DNA from: a bacterium
GTDB lineage: Bacteria; Hydrothermota; UBA3073; JACQXS01; JAQTXJ01
NCBI GenBank assembly: GCA_028716385.1
Contig: JAQUPX010000001.1
Location: 734,613 to 798,612 of the forward strand
Length of the DNA stretch: 64,000 bases
Direction: 5' to 3'
Positions 8,291 to 16,669 of this stretch are shown here, in pieces; the first letter of the stretch is position 1, and each line of letters opens with the position of its first letter. A program made the translations under genes and the position numbers. The notes below the pieces were generated by a model. That model made no database searches. It was given only the letters and a program-made list of their open reading frames with translations, and was not told the DNA's origin.

Positions 8291-8911
8291 CTAGAAGTTA
8301 TAACCTTTTACGCTGCCGAGGACGCAACCTATTTCCCAACCAATAGCTGCTCCGATTAAAGCAACGCCTTTATCTTTTTTTATTATCCCGGGAATTGTAC
8401 CTAAAGCGGCAAATGCAAGTCCTCCGGTTATACTTCCGAGAAATGCTTTTCCGAAAGAGCCTTTTTGTTTCAATTTTTTTCCGGTTAATACCGTTCCTAC
8501 GGAAGAACCAATCGGAGCACCAATTCCATATGCAACCAAACCTAATCGAGCAAAGAAATCTGTTTTACCATAGTCCTCCATACATAATCCACCCAATGCT
8601 TGCAGGAAAAAGAACACACACGGTATTTCGCCAACCAGACTCCCAATACCACTCCCGGACGATTCCTTTGCATAAATTCCGGCATCTGCTTCAAGGGGGG
8701 CATCTTCCGATATTTCTTCCGTAATAGAGACGGTATTTTGCGAAGATTTATAAGATAAGAACGATTCCGAGAAGCAAAACATCTGCGGGATTTTGAGACC
8801 GATGTTTTCTGTCTTACCCGTGCTTGGAAAAAGTGCCGAGATGAGCAAACCGATTAGAAGTAAAGTTATTTTATTTTTCCCGCCTGAGGCGGATTTCGTT
8901 TCACTCAACAT
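8291..8911 (-). CDS. Gly-rich small membrane protein, chimeric paralogue
   Basis: The protein has 206 residues. A signal-like hydrophobic segment precedes the paralogue motif LKIPQMFCFSESF, then Gly/Ala-rich membrane stretches with glycine-zipper spacing (GSSVGTVLTGK, GSITGGLAFAALGTIPGI, GAAIGWEIGCVLGSVKGYN). The N-terminal half matches the type seen at 9500 and 10755, while the C-terminal half matches the type at 10129, so it reads as a recombinant of two paralogues. AGGAGG lies before the ATG. Ten codons directly after the ATG (LSETKSASGG) come from a GGCGG palindromic repeat unit absent from the shorter paralogues. Function unknown; envelope location is inferred. Confidence 0.75.
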   Translation of the reverse strand: MLSETKSASGGKNKITLLLIGLLISALFPSTGKTENIGLKIPQMFCFSESFLSYKSSQNTVSITEEISEDAPLEADAGIYAKESSGSGIGSLVGEIPCVFFFLQALGGLCMEDYGKTDFFARLGLVAYGIGAPIGSSVGTVLTGKKLKQKGSFGKAFLGSITGGLAFAALGTIPGIIKKDKGVALIGAAIGWEIGCVLGSVKGYNF

Positions 8912-8912
8912 T

Positions 8913-9491
8913 TTATTCTCCTCCTAATATATTAATTGCTCCTAAAGACAGACCAAAGGAAACGTAAAATGCGGATTTGTGTTCCTGAAAAATATCCGTA
9001 TAAGCGGCACGTAATTTTAATAAAGTGCCCGGTGACCATTCAATACCAAAACTTCCGGAAGGATAAGCGTAAAGAAGCCAAAACTCTGCAAAACAGTTAA
9101 CCGTATTGGCAAATTGAAGTTTGCCGAGATGCCATTTATTGTAATAAAGAAGATAATAAAGATGAATTGGAACAGCAGTACCATTATCTAAGTAGGGTAA
9201 ATCCATTCCGTTTGGGAAATGACTCTCATTAGACGGTAATTCTATGATTTCTGCAAGAGCAGAACCTATCCCGAAATTATACTTTGGGAAAAATAAATCT
9301 ACTCCCAGTAATTCCATTTGCTCTCCCATTTCCGAGTAAGGACCTTTATTCCCTTCCAAACTAAGCAAATTCCAACGTAATAAGGTTTCTGTTTTGCCTG
9401 TGCTCGGCAAGAATGCCGAGATGAGCAAACCGATTAAAAGGAAAGTTATTTTGTTTTTCCCGCCTGAGGCGGATTTCGTTTCACTCAACAT
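8913..9491 (-). CDS. Barrel-like envelope protein sharing its leader with the paralogues
   Basis: The protein has 192 residues. The first 35 (LSETKSASGG leader, then NKITFLLIGLLISAFLPSTGKTE) almost match the neighbour at 8291, but the mature part differs. It is rich in aromatic and alternating hydrophobic residues (IHLYYLLYYNKWHLG, AFYVSFGLSLGAIN), as in small outer-membrane beta-barrels. AGGAG lies before the ATG. It sits 8 nt after the previous gene and 1 nt before the next one. The shared leader with an unrelated body points to module swapping or leader gene conversion. The barrel call is inference from pattern only. Confidence 0.65.
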   Translation of the reverse strand: MLSETKSASGGKNKITFLLIGLLISAFLPSTGKTETLLRWNLLSLEGNKGPYSEMGEQMELLGVDLFFPKYNFGIGSALAEIIELPSNESHFPNGMDLPYLDNGTAVPIHLYYLLYYNKWHLGKLQFANTVNCFAEFWLLYAYPSGSFGIEWSPGTLLKLRAAYTDIFQEHKSAFYVSFGLSLGAINILGGE

Positions 9492-9499
9492 TTTATCTC

Positions 9500-10132
9500 C
9501 TATTTATTGTATCCGTTTACGCTGCCGATAATGCAACCAAATGCCATTATCGGAAGAGTAAATGCAATGCCTATTGTCGGAGCAGTACTCCGGGATTCCG
9601 GGTCACATAAGGCGATGACAGTTAGCGCCGTTGCGGATACTCCCCATGCGAGTAATCCTCCTTTTAATGCACCTCTATACGCTTTTTTGAATGAACTTTC
9701 CTGACTCATTATGCTTCCTGCGAGGCTTGTTCCCGCGGCTGAACCCAGCGGGATAATAAAAGACGTAGCGATACAAAGTCCCGTACCAATTACTATATCC
9801 TTATACTGATATGAACCATCGTAAAGTATATAAAGAGTCTGAAATGCACACAATAAACTCGGTACTGAGCCAATTGCACCGCCTATTAAACTACCGAACG
9901 ATTCAAGAGCACAAGCTCCGATTCCACCGGAAGGCGGTTCATCAGGGATTTCTCCTTGCCACACACCGTTTTTGATGGAGAACGTATTGCCCGAGGATTT
10001 GTAATTTGAGAATGATTCCGAGAAGCAAAACATTTGCGGGATTTTGAACCCGATGTTTTCCGTTTTGCCTGTGCCCGGCAAAAGTGCGGAGATGAGCAAA
10101 CCGATTAGAAGTAAAGTTATTTTGTTTTTCAT
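9500..10132 (-). CDS. Gly-rich small membrane protein, paralogue type A
   Basis: The protein has 210 residues. The signal peptide (MKNKITLLLIGLLISALLPG) is followed by the family motif IGFKIPQMFCFSESFSNYKSSGNTFSIKNG, given here only to locate it (about residues 27-56). Gly/Ala-rich membrane segments follow (GSLIGGAIGSVPSLLCAF, GSAAGTSLAGS, ALKGGLLAWGVSATALTVIA), ending FGCIIGSVNGYNK. It is closest to the first gene of the operon (10755-11537). Its ATG overlaps the stop of the upstream gene by 4 nt, so translation is probably coupled. GGGAGG precedes the start. Function unknown. Confidence 0.75.
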   Translation of the reverse strand: MKNKITLLLIGLLISALLPGTGKTENIGFKIPQMFCFSESFSNYKSSGNTFSIKNGVWQGEIPDEPPSGGIGACALESFGSLIGGAIGSVPSLLCAFQTLYILYDGSYQYKDIVIGTGLCIATSFIIPLGSAAGTSLAGSIMSQESSFKKAYRGALKGGLLAWGVSATALTVIALCDPESRSTAPTIGIAFTLPIMAFGCIIGSVNGYNK

Positions 10133-10746
10133 TTTTCCTCCCGTTCAGTATATCCTTTTACGCCACCAATAAAACTTCCTATGCCAAACCCAATAGCGGA
10201 TCCGAGAATAGCAGTGTTCCTATTTTCTCGTATTATTCCCGGGATCACACCTACAGAAGCTCCTGCGAGCCCTCCAAGTACACTCCCAAGAAGTGTGTTT
10301 CCGAAAGAGCTTTGTTGTTTTCTCATTTCTTTTACCAATGATACGCCAATTGAAACTCCTATGGGTGTCAAAATCAGGCTTGACAGAAAGGAATTCAATA
10401 AGGAGTTCCAGTATTTCAAATCATCACCACAGTTACTTACACCACAAAACATAAGACTGCTTGGGATATTGACTGCTGCTGCTCCAATAACTCCTCCGCA
10501 TACTTCAGCAAAGAATCCCTTTTCTTTATTATAAGAATTGAATGAAGTAAAGAAAGAGTCGTTCGCTGTGCCCGAATATAAAACATTTGAGGGCAAGGTT
10601 ATTCCGTTGTTGACTTTGGAAGAGCCGATATTTTTCAGTTCGGGTGTTTTGAGGGAGTCTTGTTCATCCGATGCGAGACAATTGTTTTGCTCCGTAGAAA
10701 TCAACATTGTTATTAGTATCAGCGGTATGGTTATTTTGTTTTTCAT
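10129..10746 (-). CDS. Gly-rich small membrane protein, paralogue type B
   Basis: The protein has 205 residues: a signal peptide (MKNKITIPLILITMLIST), a diverged mature N-terminus without the IPQMFCF motif, then Gly/Ala-rich membrane segments and a C-terminal block (SSFGNTLLGSVLGGLAGA, VIPGIIRENRN, GIGSFIGGVKGYTE) shared with the protein at 8291. GTAGGAGG precedes the ATG. The gene starts 8 nt after the end of the first operon gene and overlaps the next start by 4 nt. The G-x3-G spacing suggests packed transmembrane helices. Function unknown. Confidence 0.72.
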   Translation of the reverse strand: MKNKITIPLILITMLISTEQNNCLASDEQDSLKTPELKNIGSSKVNNGITLPSNVLYSGTANDSFFTSFNSYNKEKGFFAEVCGGVIGAAAVNIPSSLMFCGVSNCGDDLKYWNSLLNSFLSSLILTPIGVSIGVSLVKEMRKQQSSFGNTLLGSVLGGLAGASVGVIPGIIRENRNTAILGSAIGFGIGSFIGGVKGYTEREEK

Positions 10747-10754
10747 TTTTCCTC

Positions 10755-11537
10755 CTACCGATTATAACCTATGACGCTGCCGATAATGCAACCCAATCCC
10801 ATTATCGGGAGAGTGTATGTAATACCTAATGCCGGAGCAGCAATTCCGGGATTAGGACAATAACGTAAGGCAAAGGCAGTTAAAGCCGTTGCGGACAATC
10901 CCCATGCGATTCCACCACCAATTAGCGCTCCCCTGTATGCTTTTCTGAAAGAACCTTTCTGATTCATCATGCTTCCTGTAAGACTTGTTCCTGCGGCTGT
11001 ACCCACAGGGATAATGAAAGACGTAGCGACACAAAGTCCCGTACCAATTACTATATCCTTATCCTGATGCCCACCATCAAAGAGAGCGTAAAGCGTTCCA
11101 TATGCACAAAGAAAACTCGGGACAAATCCAATTGCACCACCCAGCAAACTACCGAACGATTCAAATGTATAAGTCCCGGTTTTTTCAAAAGAGTACAGAA
11201 CGCGATTTCCCCACTCGCCGTTTTTAATAGAGAACGTATTGCCTGAAGATTTGTAATTCGAGAATGACTCCGTGAAACAAAACATTTGCGGGATTTTGAG
11301 ACCCAGACTTTCGGCTTTGCAATCAAAAGATAAAAGCGATACGAATAACATAGCGGCGGCGAACACTTTACCGTTATTTACGAATATGTGTTTAAGCAAG
11401 TTCCCGTAAACTTTTGTCATTGGGTTTTTGCATACGCCGATAATAAATATGAACGCTCGCATTCCTCCTGCTAAAATTTGTACCGGTGAGAAAGAGAAGA
11501 ACATTCTCGCCAGTTCCAAAGTTAAAAAGTTTTTCAT
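10755..11537 (-). CDS. Gly-rich membrane protein, paralogue type A with extended N-terminus
   Basis: The protein has 260 residues from the ATG at 11537, chosen because GGAGGC lies 6 nt upstream; an ATG 12 nt earlier has none. Compared with the paralogue at 9500 it has about 60 extra N-terminal residues with two hydrophobic stretches. The usual signal region then follows, with SLGLKIPQMFCFTESFSNYK and the Gly-rich segments. A Met at about residue 42 could be the true start, which would give a normal-sized paralogue. This is the first gene of the six-gene operon. No promoter was identified with confidence upstream. Function unknown. Confidence 0.7.
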   Translation of the reverse strand: MKNFLTLELARMFFSFSPVQILAGGMRAFIFIIGVCKNPMTKVYGNLLKHIFVNNGKVFAAAMLFVSLLSFDCKAESLGLKIPQMFCFTESFSNYKSSGNTFSIKNGEWGNRVLYSFEKTGTYTFESFGSLLGGAIGFVPSFLCAYGTLYALFDGGHQDKDIVIGTGLCVATSFIIPVGTAAGTSLTGSMMNQKGSFRKAYRGALIGGGIAWGLSATALTAFALRYCPNPGIAAPALGITYTLPIMGLGCIIGSVIGYNR

Positions 11538-12402
11538 TGTTGCCTCCATTTGCTTTTTTATATGAGCAAGGTCCGTGTCAAAGTTGTGAGGAAACGGGAG
11601 ATTCGTTTGGGAGAGTGGGTTTGCAGGGTGTAGGGGGGAGAGGGGGAAATATCAAAGTGCGAAAGGAAGTTTACGTATTGGGGGGAGAGGTGTGAAAATG
11701 TTTGCGCAGTTTAGGGGGAAAATAGTAATTCATGGTAATTAATAGTAACTAATTGTAATTTGTTGTAACAGAAAAAGAAATTAGCCACGGATTTTCACGG
11801 ATTTACACGGATGAACACGAAAAACCCGCCAAAAAGACCTGCCAAAAAGATCGGTAGGCAAGCCGGCGGGCAGGCAGACAACGGAAAGAATTTTGGCCAC
11901 AGAAATACACAGAACAACACAGAAAAAAGAGAAGAACTAACGGAAAAAGTGCACACAGATTTGCACAGATTAAAAAACAGAAAGAAATTTTTAACAGGGA
12001 CTGTAAGAGATTCGAAGAGACAACAGAAAACGGAAAATGATAGAGTTAAAAAATAAACTACAAACAGAGAACAACATTCAACCACGAGATTTTCACACGA
12101 TTTTCACAGCGAAAAGAAAAATTCAACAGGGACTTGAAAGCCCCGCTTTGCGGGATATCCAACGCTTCGCTACGGGATAAGAAACTCTAAGGATTCACAT
12201 CCAAGAGTTTCTAAGAAATCCCTAAGGAGTAAAACTCCTAAGGGCTTACTAAGACTGGAAGAGACAACAGAAGAGAATTGCAACCGCAGATAAACACGGA
12301 TAAAATAAAAAAACTGAACAGAAAGCACATCACGAAAGAAAGCGAAAAACAAAGAAAACGCGAAAGAATAGAGAACACGGAAAAAGAAAGGGAGAGGCTA
12401 TT
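11538..12402. repeat. Intergenic region of low-complexity and hairpin repeats
   Basis: No supported gene. It contains a GTAATT-rich stretch (about 11725-11765), CACGGATTT units (about 11784-11815), a GGCAAGCCGGCGGGCAGGCAG unit (about 11857-11877), and 11885-11948, which nearly repeats 121-185. The AACAGGGACTGTAAGAGATTCGAAGAGA unit follows (about 11993-12022). A run of hairpins at 12141-12245 comprises CCCGC/GCGGG, GAAACTCT/AGAGTTTC and CCCTAAGGAG/CTCCTAAGGG. Confidence 0.8.
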
Positions 12403-12651
12403 TTATTCCCAATCCCTGAAAACATCTTCAATTATAAAAAAAGTATACCCCAATAACAACAAGAGGAAAGAATATCCGGGAAATTTCCGTAAAAATAACG
12501 GAGCGCATAATATTGTTATCCCTGCCATTCCGGTTGTTATCCTGCTTATTTTATTTCTTGGTTTTTTATGAAAGGGGTTCCAATTAAAAACAGCCAATAG
12601 TATGGCAAATAATCCCAGCATTAAATACATTATGTTAAGCACAGGGTTCAT
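12403..12651 (-). CDS. Small membrane protein of unknown function
   Basis: The protein has 82 residues. Three hydrophobic segments (about 5-22, 40-56 and 60-76) are separated by basic turns (HKKPRNK, RKF), and the tail is acidic. Family not recognised. It is preferred over the overlapping plus-strand open frame because of its membrane composition and a good promoter (TTGACT, 17 nt, TATAAT) 19 nt upstream of the ATG. There is no clear ribosome-binding site. It stands alone amid repeats. Confidence 0.55.
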   Translation of the reverse strand: MNPVLNIMYLMLGLFAILLAVFNWNPFHKKPRNKISRITTGMAGITILCAPLFLRKFPGYSFLLLLLGYTFFIIEDVFRDWE

Positions 12652-12670
12652 ATTCTTTTATATTAGTTTT

Positions 12671-12699
12671 ATTATAATGAATGGATGTATGAAAGTCAA
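12671..12699 (-). promoter_or_regulatory. Promoter of the small membrane protein gene
   Basis: Read on the minus strand, TTGACT is followed after 17 nt by a perfect TATAAT. The -10 box ends 19 nt before the ATG at 12651. Confidence 0.6.
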
Positions 12700-13224
12700 A
12701 TTTAAAATAAAAACGAATATATACAAAAAATGGTTGCCCATTGCGGGGTAAACTCCTAACACGGATTTGCACGGATAAAAACGGATAGAAAAAACAGAAA
12801 ACGGAAAATAATAGAGTTAAAAAATAACAGAAAGAAATTTTTAACAGGGACTGTAAGAGATTCGAAGAGACAACAGAAAACGGAAAATTCAGAGTTGAAA
12901 ACAAATTGAAAGTGCAAACAGAATGGGCATAGCACGCTATGCCCCTACGGATTCGTTAATAGGGTATTAGTTATTCGGAAACGAACAATAGAGAATATGT
13001 CAAGGTCAGGAGACCTTTCCCACAAAAAAGAATTTCGCTCCTACGAAGATTAGTTATTAGGATAATCGGGTATTAGTTAATAGGGTAGAAAAACAAAAAT
13101 CAGCATCAGGAGATGCTTCCCACATTTTACGCCGCTACGAGTAAACAACAGAAAGAGATAGATGGGGCAGTTGCCCCATCTATACCCAACAGAGAGATTC
13201 TTCCTACGCTATGCTTCTGGATAT

Positions 13225-13276
13225 CCTGCAAGCTGGATAAGTTAGAGTAACGTTCCTTCGTCACGAACTCTAACTA
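13225..13276. repeat. Bipartite hairpin element, copy 2
   Basis: CCTGCAAGCTGG, then ATA, then the stem AGTTAGAGT/ACTCTAACT around a loop containing the TTC.TCGTC core. Compared with copies at 509-563 and 17008-17061, the arm bases change in complementary pairs. Confidence 0.7.
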
Positions 13277-13338
13277 AACAAAGCCCTAAATAAATTAAGG
13301 GCTTGTAATCGCTACGCTCAGAATGACAAAGCTGAAGA

Positions 13339-14685
13339 TTAGAGATGGTTGAGGGAGTATTCTTTTATTTTCAGTTGCAAAGTTCGGCGGCTGATGCCTA
13401 GCGCTTCCGCGGCTTTTGTCCTGTTCCCGTTCGACGCCTGAAGCGCTTCTATGATTAAACTTTTTTCGGTTTCGGTTTTGCCTTTCTTGCTCTCTTCCTT
13501 TAATGTCAGTTTTTGTGAACCCGTTTCAACATTAGTTTTGAGGTGCGGAAAATGCTCCGTCTGCAATATTTCCACGTCTTCCAACACTACCGTTCTTTCA
13601 ATCACATTTTCCAGTTCCCTTATGTTACCTTGCCAAGGGTAATCCATCAGCGTTTTCAATGCATCGTCGCTTATGCCGCGAATATTTTTCCCTTCACGTT
13701 TGTTGAATCTTGAAATAAAAAACTCCACCAACGCTTTGATGTCTTCTTTTCTTTCCCTTAACGGAGGCAAAGAAATAGGCACCACGTTTAACCTGTAATA
13801 AAGTTCTTCACGGAATTTGCCTTCGGCGACATACTCCTGAAGGTTTTTACTTGTAGCGACGACAAGTCTGATATCCACTTTAATCGTTCTTACTCCGCCT
13901 ATTCTTTCGAATTCCCTTTCCTGTAAAACCCTGAAAAGTTTCGACTGGTTATTTATGCTCATTTCCGCGATTTCGTCAAGGAACAGGGTTCCGCCGTCCG
14001 CAAGTTCAAACCGCCCGGGTTTGGCGACATTCGCTCCCGTGAACGCGCCTTTCTCGTAGCCGAATAGTTCGCTTTCGAGGAGGTTTTCGGGGATTGCGGC
14101 GCAGTTGACTTTTATGAAAGGTTTGTCTTTCCTGTCGCTCCTGTAGTGAATGGCTCTTGCGGCGAGTTCTTTGCCGGTGCCGCTTTCGCCGCGGATATAA
14201 ACGGTTGCGACGCTTTTGGAAACTTTTTCAATCATTTGGTAAACTTCCTGCATTTTCGGTGATTTGCCGACGATTTCATCTTCATCCTCGGGACTGATTA
14301 GAAAGTTTTGTGTATTCTTTTCCTGCACGTTTAGGGCTTTTTCGACTACCTGTTTGATTTCGTTTATGTCAAAAGGTTTGATTATGAAATCGTAAGCGCC
14401 CTGTTTCATAGCGGAAACTGCGGTTTCCACGGTGCCGTGAGCGGTAATCATAATCACGGGAACGCCCGGGGAAACTTTCATAATTTCCGAAAGTAAAGTC
14501 ATACCGTCCATTTCGGGCATTTTCAAATCCGTAATAACGAGGTTGGGAGAATCTTTTTTAAAGTGTTCAAGGGCTTCTTTGCCGTTATTTGCGGTGATTA
14601 CTTTATAGCCTTCTTTTTGGAGCATAGCGGAAAGGACTTTTTGCATACTTAATTCATCATCTACGACGAGTATATTTTTAAGCAT
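13339..14685 (-). CDS. NtrC-family sigma-54-dependent response regulator
   Basis: The protein has 448 residues. The receiver domain (1-120) has Asp9, Asp10, the phospho-acceptor Asp53 (ITDLKMPEMDG) and Lys103 (FIIKPF). The AAA+ domain (about 138-370) has Walker A GESGTGKE (166-173), the sigma-54 contact loop GAFTGA (213-218) and Walker B GGTLFLDEI. A Fis-type helix-turn-helix closes the protein (NGNRTKAAEALGISRRTLQLKI). It should activate sigma-54 promoters when phosphorylated by the kinase encoded directly upstream; the genes overlap by 8 nt. GGAG precedes the ATG. No TGGCAC/TTGCA-type -24/-12 site was found in the intergenic DNA here, so its targets are unknown. Confidence 0.95.
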   Translation of the reverse strand: MLKNILVVDDELSMQKVLSAMLQKEGYKVITANNGKEALEHFKKDSPNLVITDLKMPEMDGMTLLSEIMKVSPGVPVIMITAHGTVETAVSAMKQGAYDFIIKPFDINEIKQVVEKALNVQEKNTQNFLISPEDEDEIVGKSPKMQEVYQMIEKVSKSVATVYIRGESGTGKELAARAIHYRSDRKDKPFIKVNCAAIPENLLESELFGYEKGAFTGANVAKPGRFELADGGTLFLDEIAEMSINNQSKLFRVLQEREFERIGGVRTIKVDIRLVVATSKNLQEYVAEGKFREELYYRLNVVPISLPPLRERKEDIKALVEFFISRFNKREGKNIRGISDDALKTLMDYPWQGNIRELENVIERTVVLEDVEILQTEHFPHLKTNVETGSQKLTLKEESKKGKTETEKSLIIEALQASNGNRTKAAEALGISRRTLQLKIKEYSLNHL

Positions 14686-16669
14686 TTTTATCTCCCGGCA
14701 ACATTATGGTAATAGTTGTGCCTTGTTTTTCTTTACTTTCGATATCAATCATCCCGTTATGGGCATCTATAATCTGGCGAACGATGGAGAGTCCCAGTCC
14801 CGAGCCTTTCTTTTTGGTGGTAAAAAACGGTTCCCATATTTTGTCTTTAACTTCCGACGGAATCCCGAGCCCGTTATCCTGTATTTTTATTTCGACGAAG
14901 CGGGTATCTTTTTGTTTTTGGACGCTTATTGTAATTTCGCCTTTTTCGGGCATTGCCTGAACGGCGTTAAGAAAGAGGTTAAGGAAAACCTGTTTCATCA
15001 AGTCGGGGTCTATTGAGAGAAGCGGGACTTCGGAATAGTTCGTTTTGAAGACGACGTTATCTTTTTTAACGAGAGGAATAGTTTTATCAATGAGTTGGGC
15101 AACGTTATAGGGTTCGGTTTTTATGGTTGGCGGGCGCGAGAACTCAAGGAATTCGGAGACCAGTTCGTTCAACCTATTTGTTTCCGTGAGTATAATATCA
15201 ATGAATTCATTTTTCCCGAATTCGGTTTCGAGGTATTGTGCGGCGCCTTTCACGGAACCGAGCGGGTTTTTTATTTCGTGAGCGACGGAAGAGACCATTG
15301 TACCGAGAGCGGAGAGGTGTTTGCTTTTTTCTTTTTCGGCGTGTGTTTTATAAGTTTCTATTGATAGGATTGCGATGCGGCAAAGTTCGGTAAGGAATTC
15401 GAGTTCTTTTTTAGTAAACATATTTCCGTTAGTTTTTTCGTTTGCGAGCAGGAATCCGGATATTTCCATTTTGAATTTCATAGGGACGGCGACTTCGGAT
15501 TCGAGTTTTTGCATAGTTTGGATGATGTTTTCGATATTGGTTTTTTGGGCGGGAGCATCGTTGCCGAATTTTATTCTTGCGATTAATTCTTCTTTTACGA
15601 CGACGGTATTTTTATTTAATTCTTTTATAAGGGAATCTTCGGCGGGGATGATTTCTTTTTTGGGAGATTTCAGTATTTGGAAGTTGTTTTTATTTTTGAG
15701 AGCGAGAGAGAAACGCGAAGCGTTTATGGTTTTGGAAGCGGTATTGAGGAGGAGGTCGAAAACTTCTTCGGGAGCGGTAGTATTGGATATACCGGTATTG
15801 AATTCGGCGAGCAGTTCCCGGTAATTTTTTTCTTTTCCTATTGCGGAGACGAATTTATTTATCCCGCTGCGAACGGGTTGGTAAGCGAGAATTATCAACG
15901 ATGCGGAGAGGAAGGCGAAAAGGTAAAGCAGGGGACCGGAAGGGATGAACCTGAACAGGAGGAGAATAGCCGAAAGTACGGCCGCCATAAGGATAAAGGA
16001 GAGGGTATTTTTTGCGATTCCCCCGACGCCGAAAAGTCTGTACTGGATGATAGTATAGGCGATAATTAAGGCATAGACGGCGTTTGCGAGGCTACCGAGC
16101 GCAGGGAAATTAATTCCGAAAGCGGGGAAGGTATCGGTAAGACCGCCTGCGATGCCGATAATTGCGCCGATGATTACGTATTGGAGTCTGTTTTTTTCTA
16201 CGGAAGAGACGCTTTTTTTATGTTTATAAAAGAGTAAATATATTGAATATAAGTATATCGGAATCTGGAAAAAGCAGAAAGCATAAGTCCAGCCGGTGGA
16301 GATGGCGTAGGGAGTCAGGAGGGTTAAGAGGAAGAATCCTGATAAGGAGTAGGAGACGAGGAGGAGGTATTTTTGGAATTTTTCTTTTATGCCCGTGAAC
16401 GAGATAACGAAGTGGAGGACTGCCGTGGGCAGGAAGACGAGTCCGATGCTGTTAAGTCTGAAGAATAGCGAAACTTGCGGGGCGAACGGGGAGATGTGGA
16501 TTTTGAAATATAAGGCGAAAGCCCTGAAGAGATTCCATATAAAGAGGCAGATGCTGATAAAGCCGAAGGTTTTGCGGACGATGTTATTTCTGTGGCCGGT
16601 TAGGATAATGGCTGCGAGGGAGAGGTTGATAAGGGTAGCGATTATGGCGCCGATAAAAGCAAAGTTCAT
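14678..16669 (-). CDS. Membrane sensor histidine kinase with GAF-like domain
   Basis: The protein has 663 residues from the ATG at 16669. The frame stays open for 106 codons upstream, but that DNA is intergenic repeat (ACACAGAAATACACGG type), so the longer start is not credible. About eight hydrophobic helices (1-245) form a 7TM-type sensor. A GAF-like region follows (about 260-420), then the dimerisation domain with the phospho-acceptor His in SSVAHEIKNPLG, and an ATPase domain with NLFLNAVQAM, QDNGLGIP, and GSGLGLSIV. It is the cognate kinase of the overlapping response regulator gene. No strong ribosome-binding site precedes the chosen start. Confidence 0.92.
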   Translation of the reverse strand: MNFAFIGAIIATLINLSLAAIILTGHRNNIVRKTFGFISICLFIWNLFRAFALYFKIHISPFAPQVSLFFRLNSIGLVFLPTAVLHFVISFTGIKEKFQKYLLLVSYSLSGFFLLTLLTPYAISTGWTYAFCFFQIPIYLYSIYLLFYKHKKSVSSVEKNRLQYVIIGAIIGIAGGLTDTFPAFGINFPALGSLANAVYALIIAYTIIQYRLFGVGGIAKNTLSFILMAAVLSAILLLFRFIPSGPLLYLFAFLSASLIILAYQPVRSGINKFVSAIGKEKNYRELLAEFNTGISNTTAPEEVFDLLLNTASKTINASRFSLALKNKNNFQILKSPKKEIIPAEDSLIKELNKNTVVVKEELIARIKFGNDAPAQKTNIENIIQTMQKLESEVAVPMKFKMEISGFLLANEKTNGNMFTKKELEFLTELCRIAILSIETYKTHAEKEKSKHLSALGTMVSSVAHEIKNPLGSVKGAAQYLETEFGKNEFIDIILTETNRLNELVSEFLEFSRPPTIKTEPYNVAQLIDKTIPLVKKDNVVFKTNYSEVPLLSIDPDLMKQVFLNLFLNAVQAMPEKGEITISVQKQKDTRFVEIKIQDNGLGIPSEVKDKIWEPFFTTKKKGSGLGLSIVRQIIDAHNGMIDIESKEKQGTTITIMLPGDKNA

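Larger units (their letters stand above)
12652..13338. repeat. Intergenic region with promoter and multiple repeats
   Basis: Beyond the promoter of the small membrane gene, no gene is visible. It holds the AACAGGGACTGTAAGAGATTCGAAGAGA unit again (about 12841-12870), GGGCATAGCACGCTATGCCC (12925-12944), a perfect hairpin TAGATGGGGCA/TGCCCCATCTA (13159-13182), the bipartite hairpin copy at 13225-13276 and a CGCTACGCTCAGAATGAC unit (about 13310-13327). Confidence 0.8.

Noticed and set aside
12278-12571. 97-residue plus-strand open frame
   Set aside because: It starts in low-complexity repeat DNA and is highly charged, and it overlaps the more credible membrane protein on the minus strand, which has a promoter.
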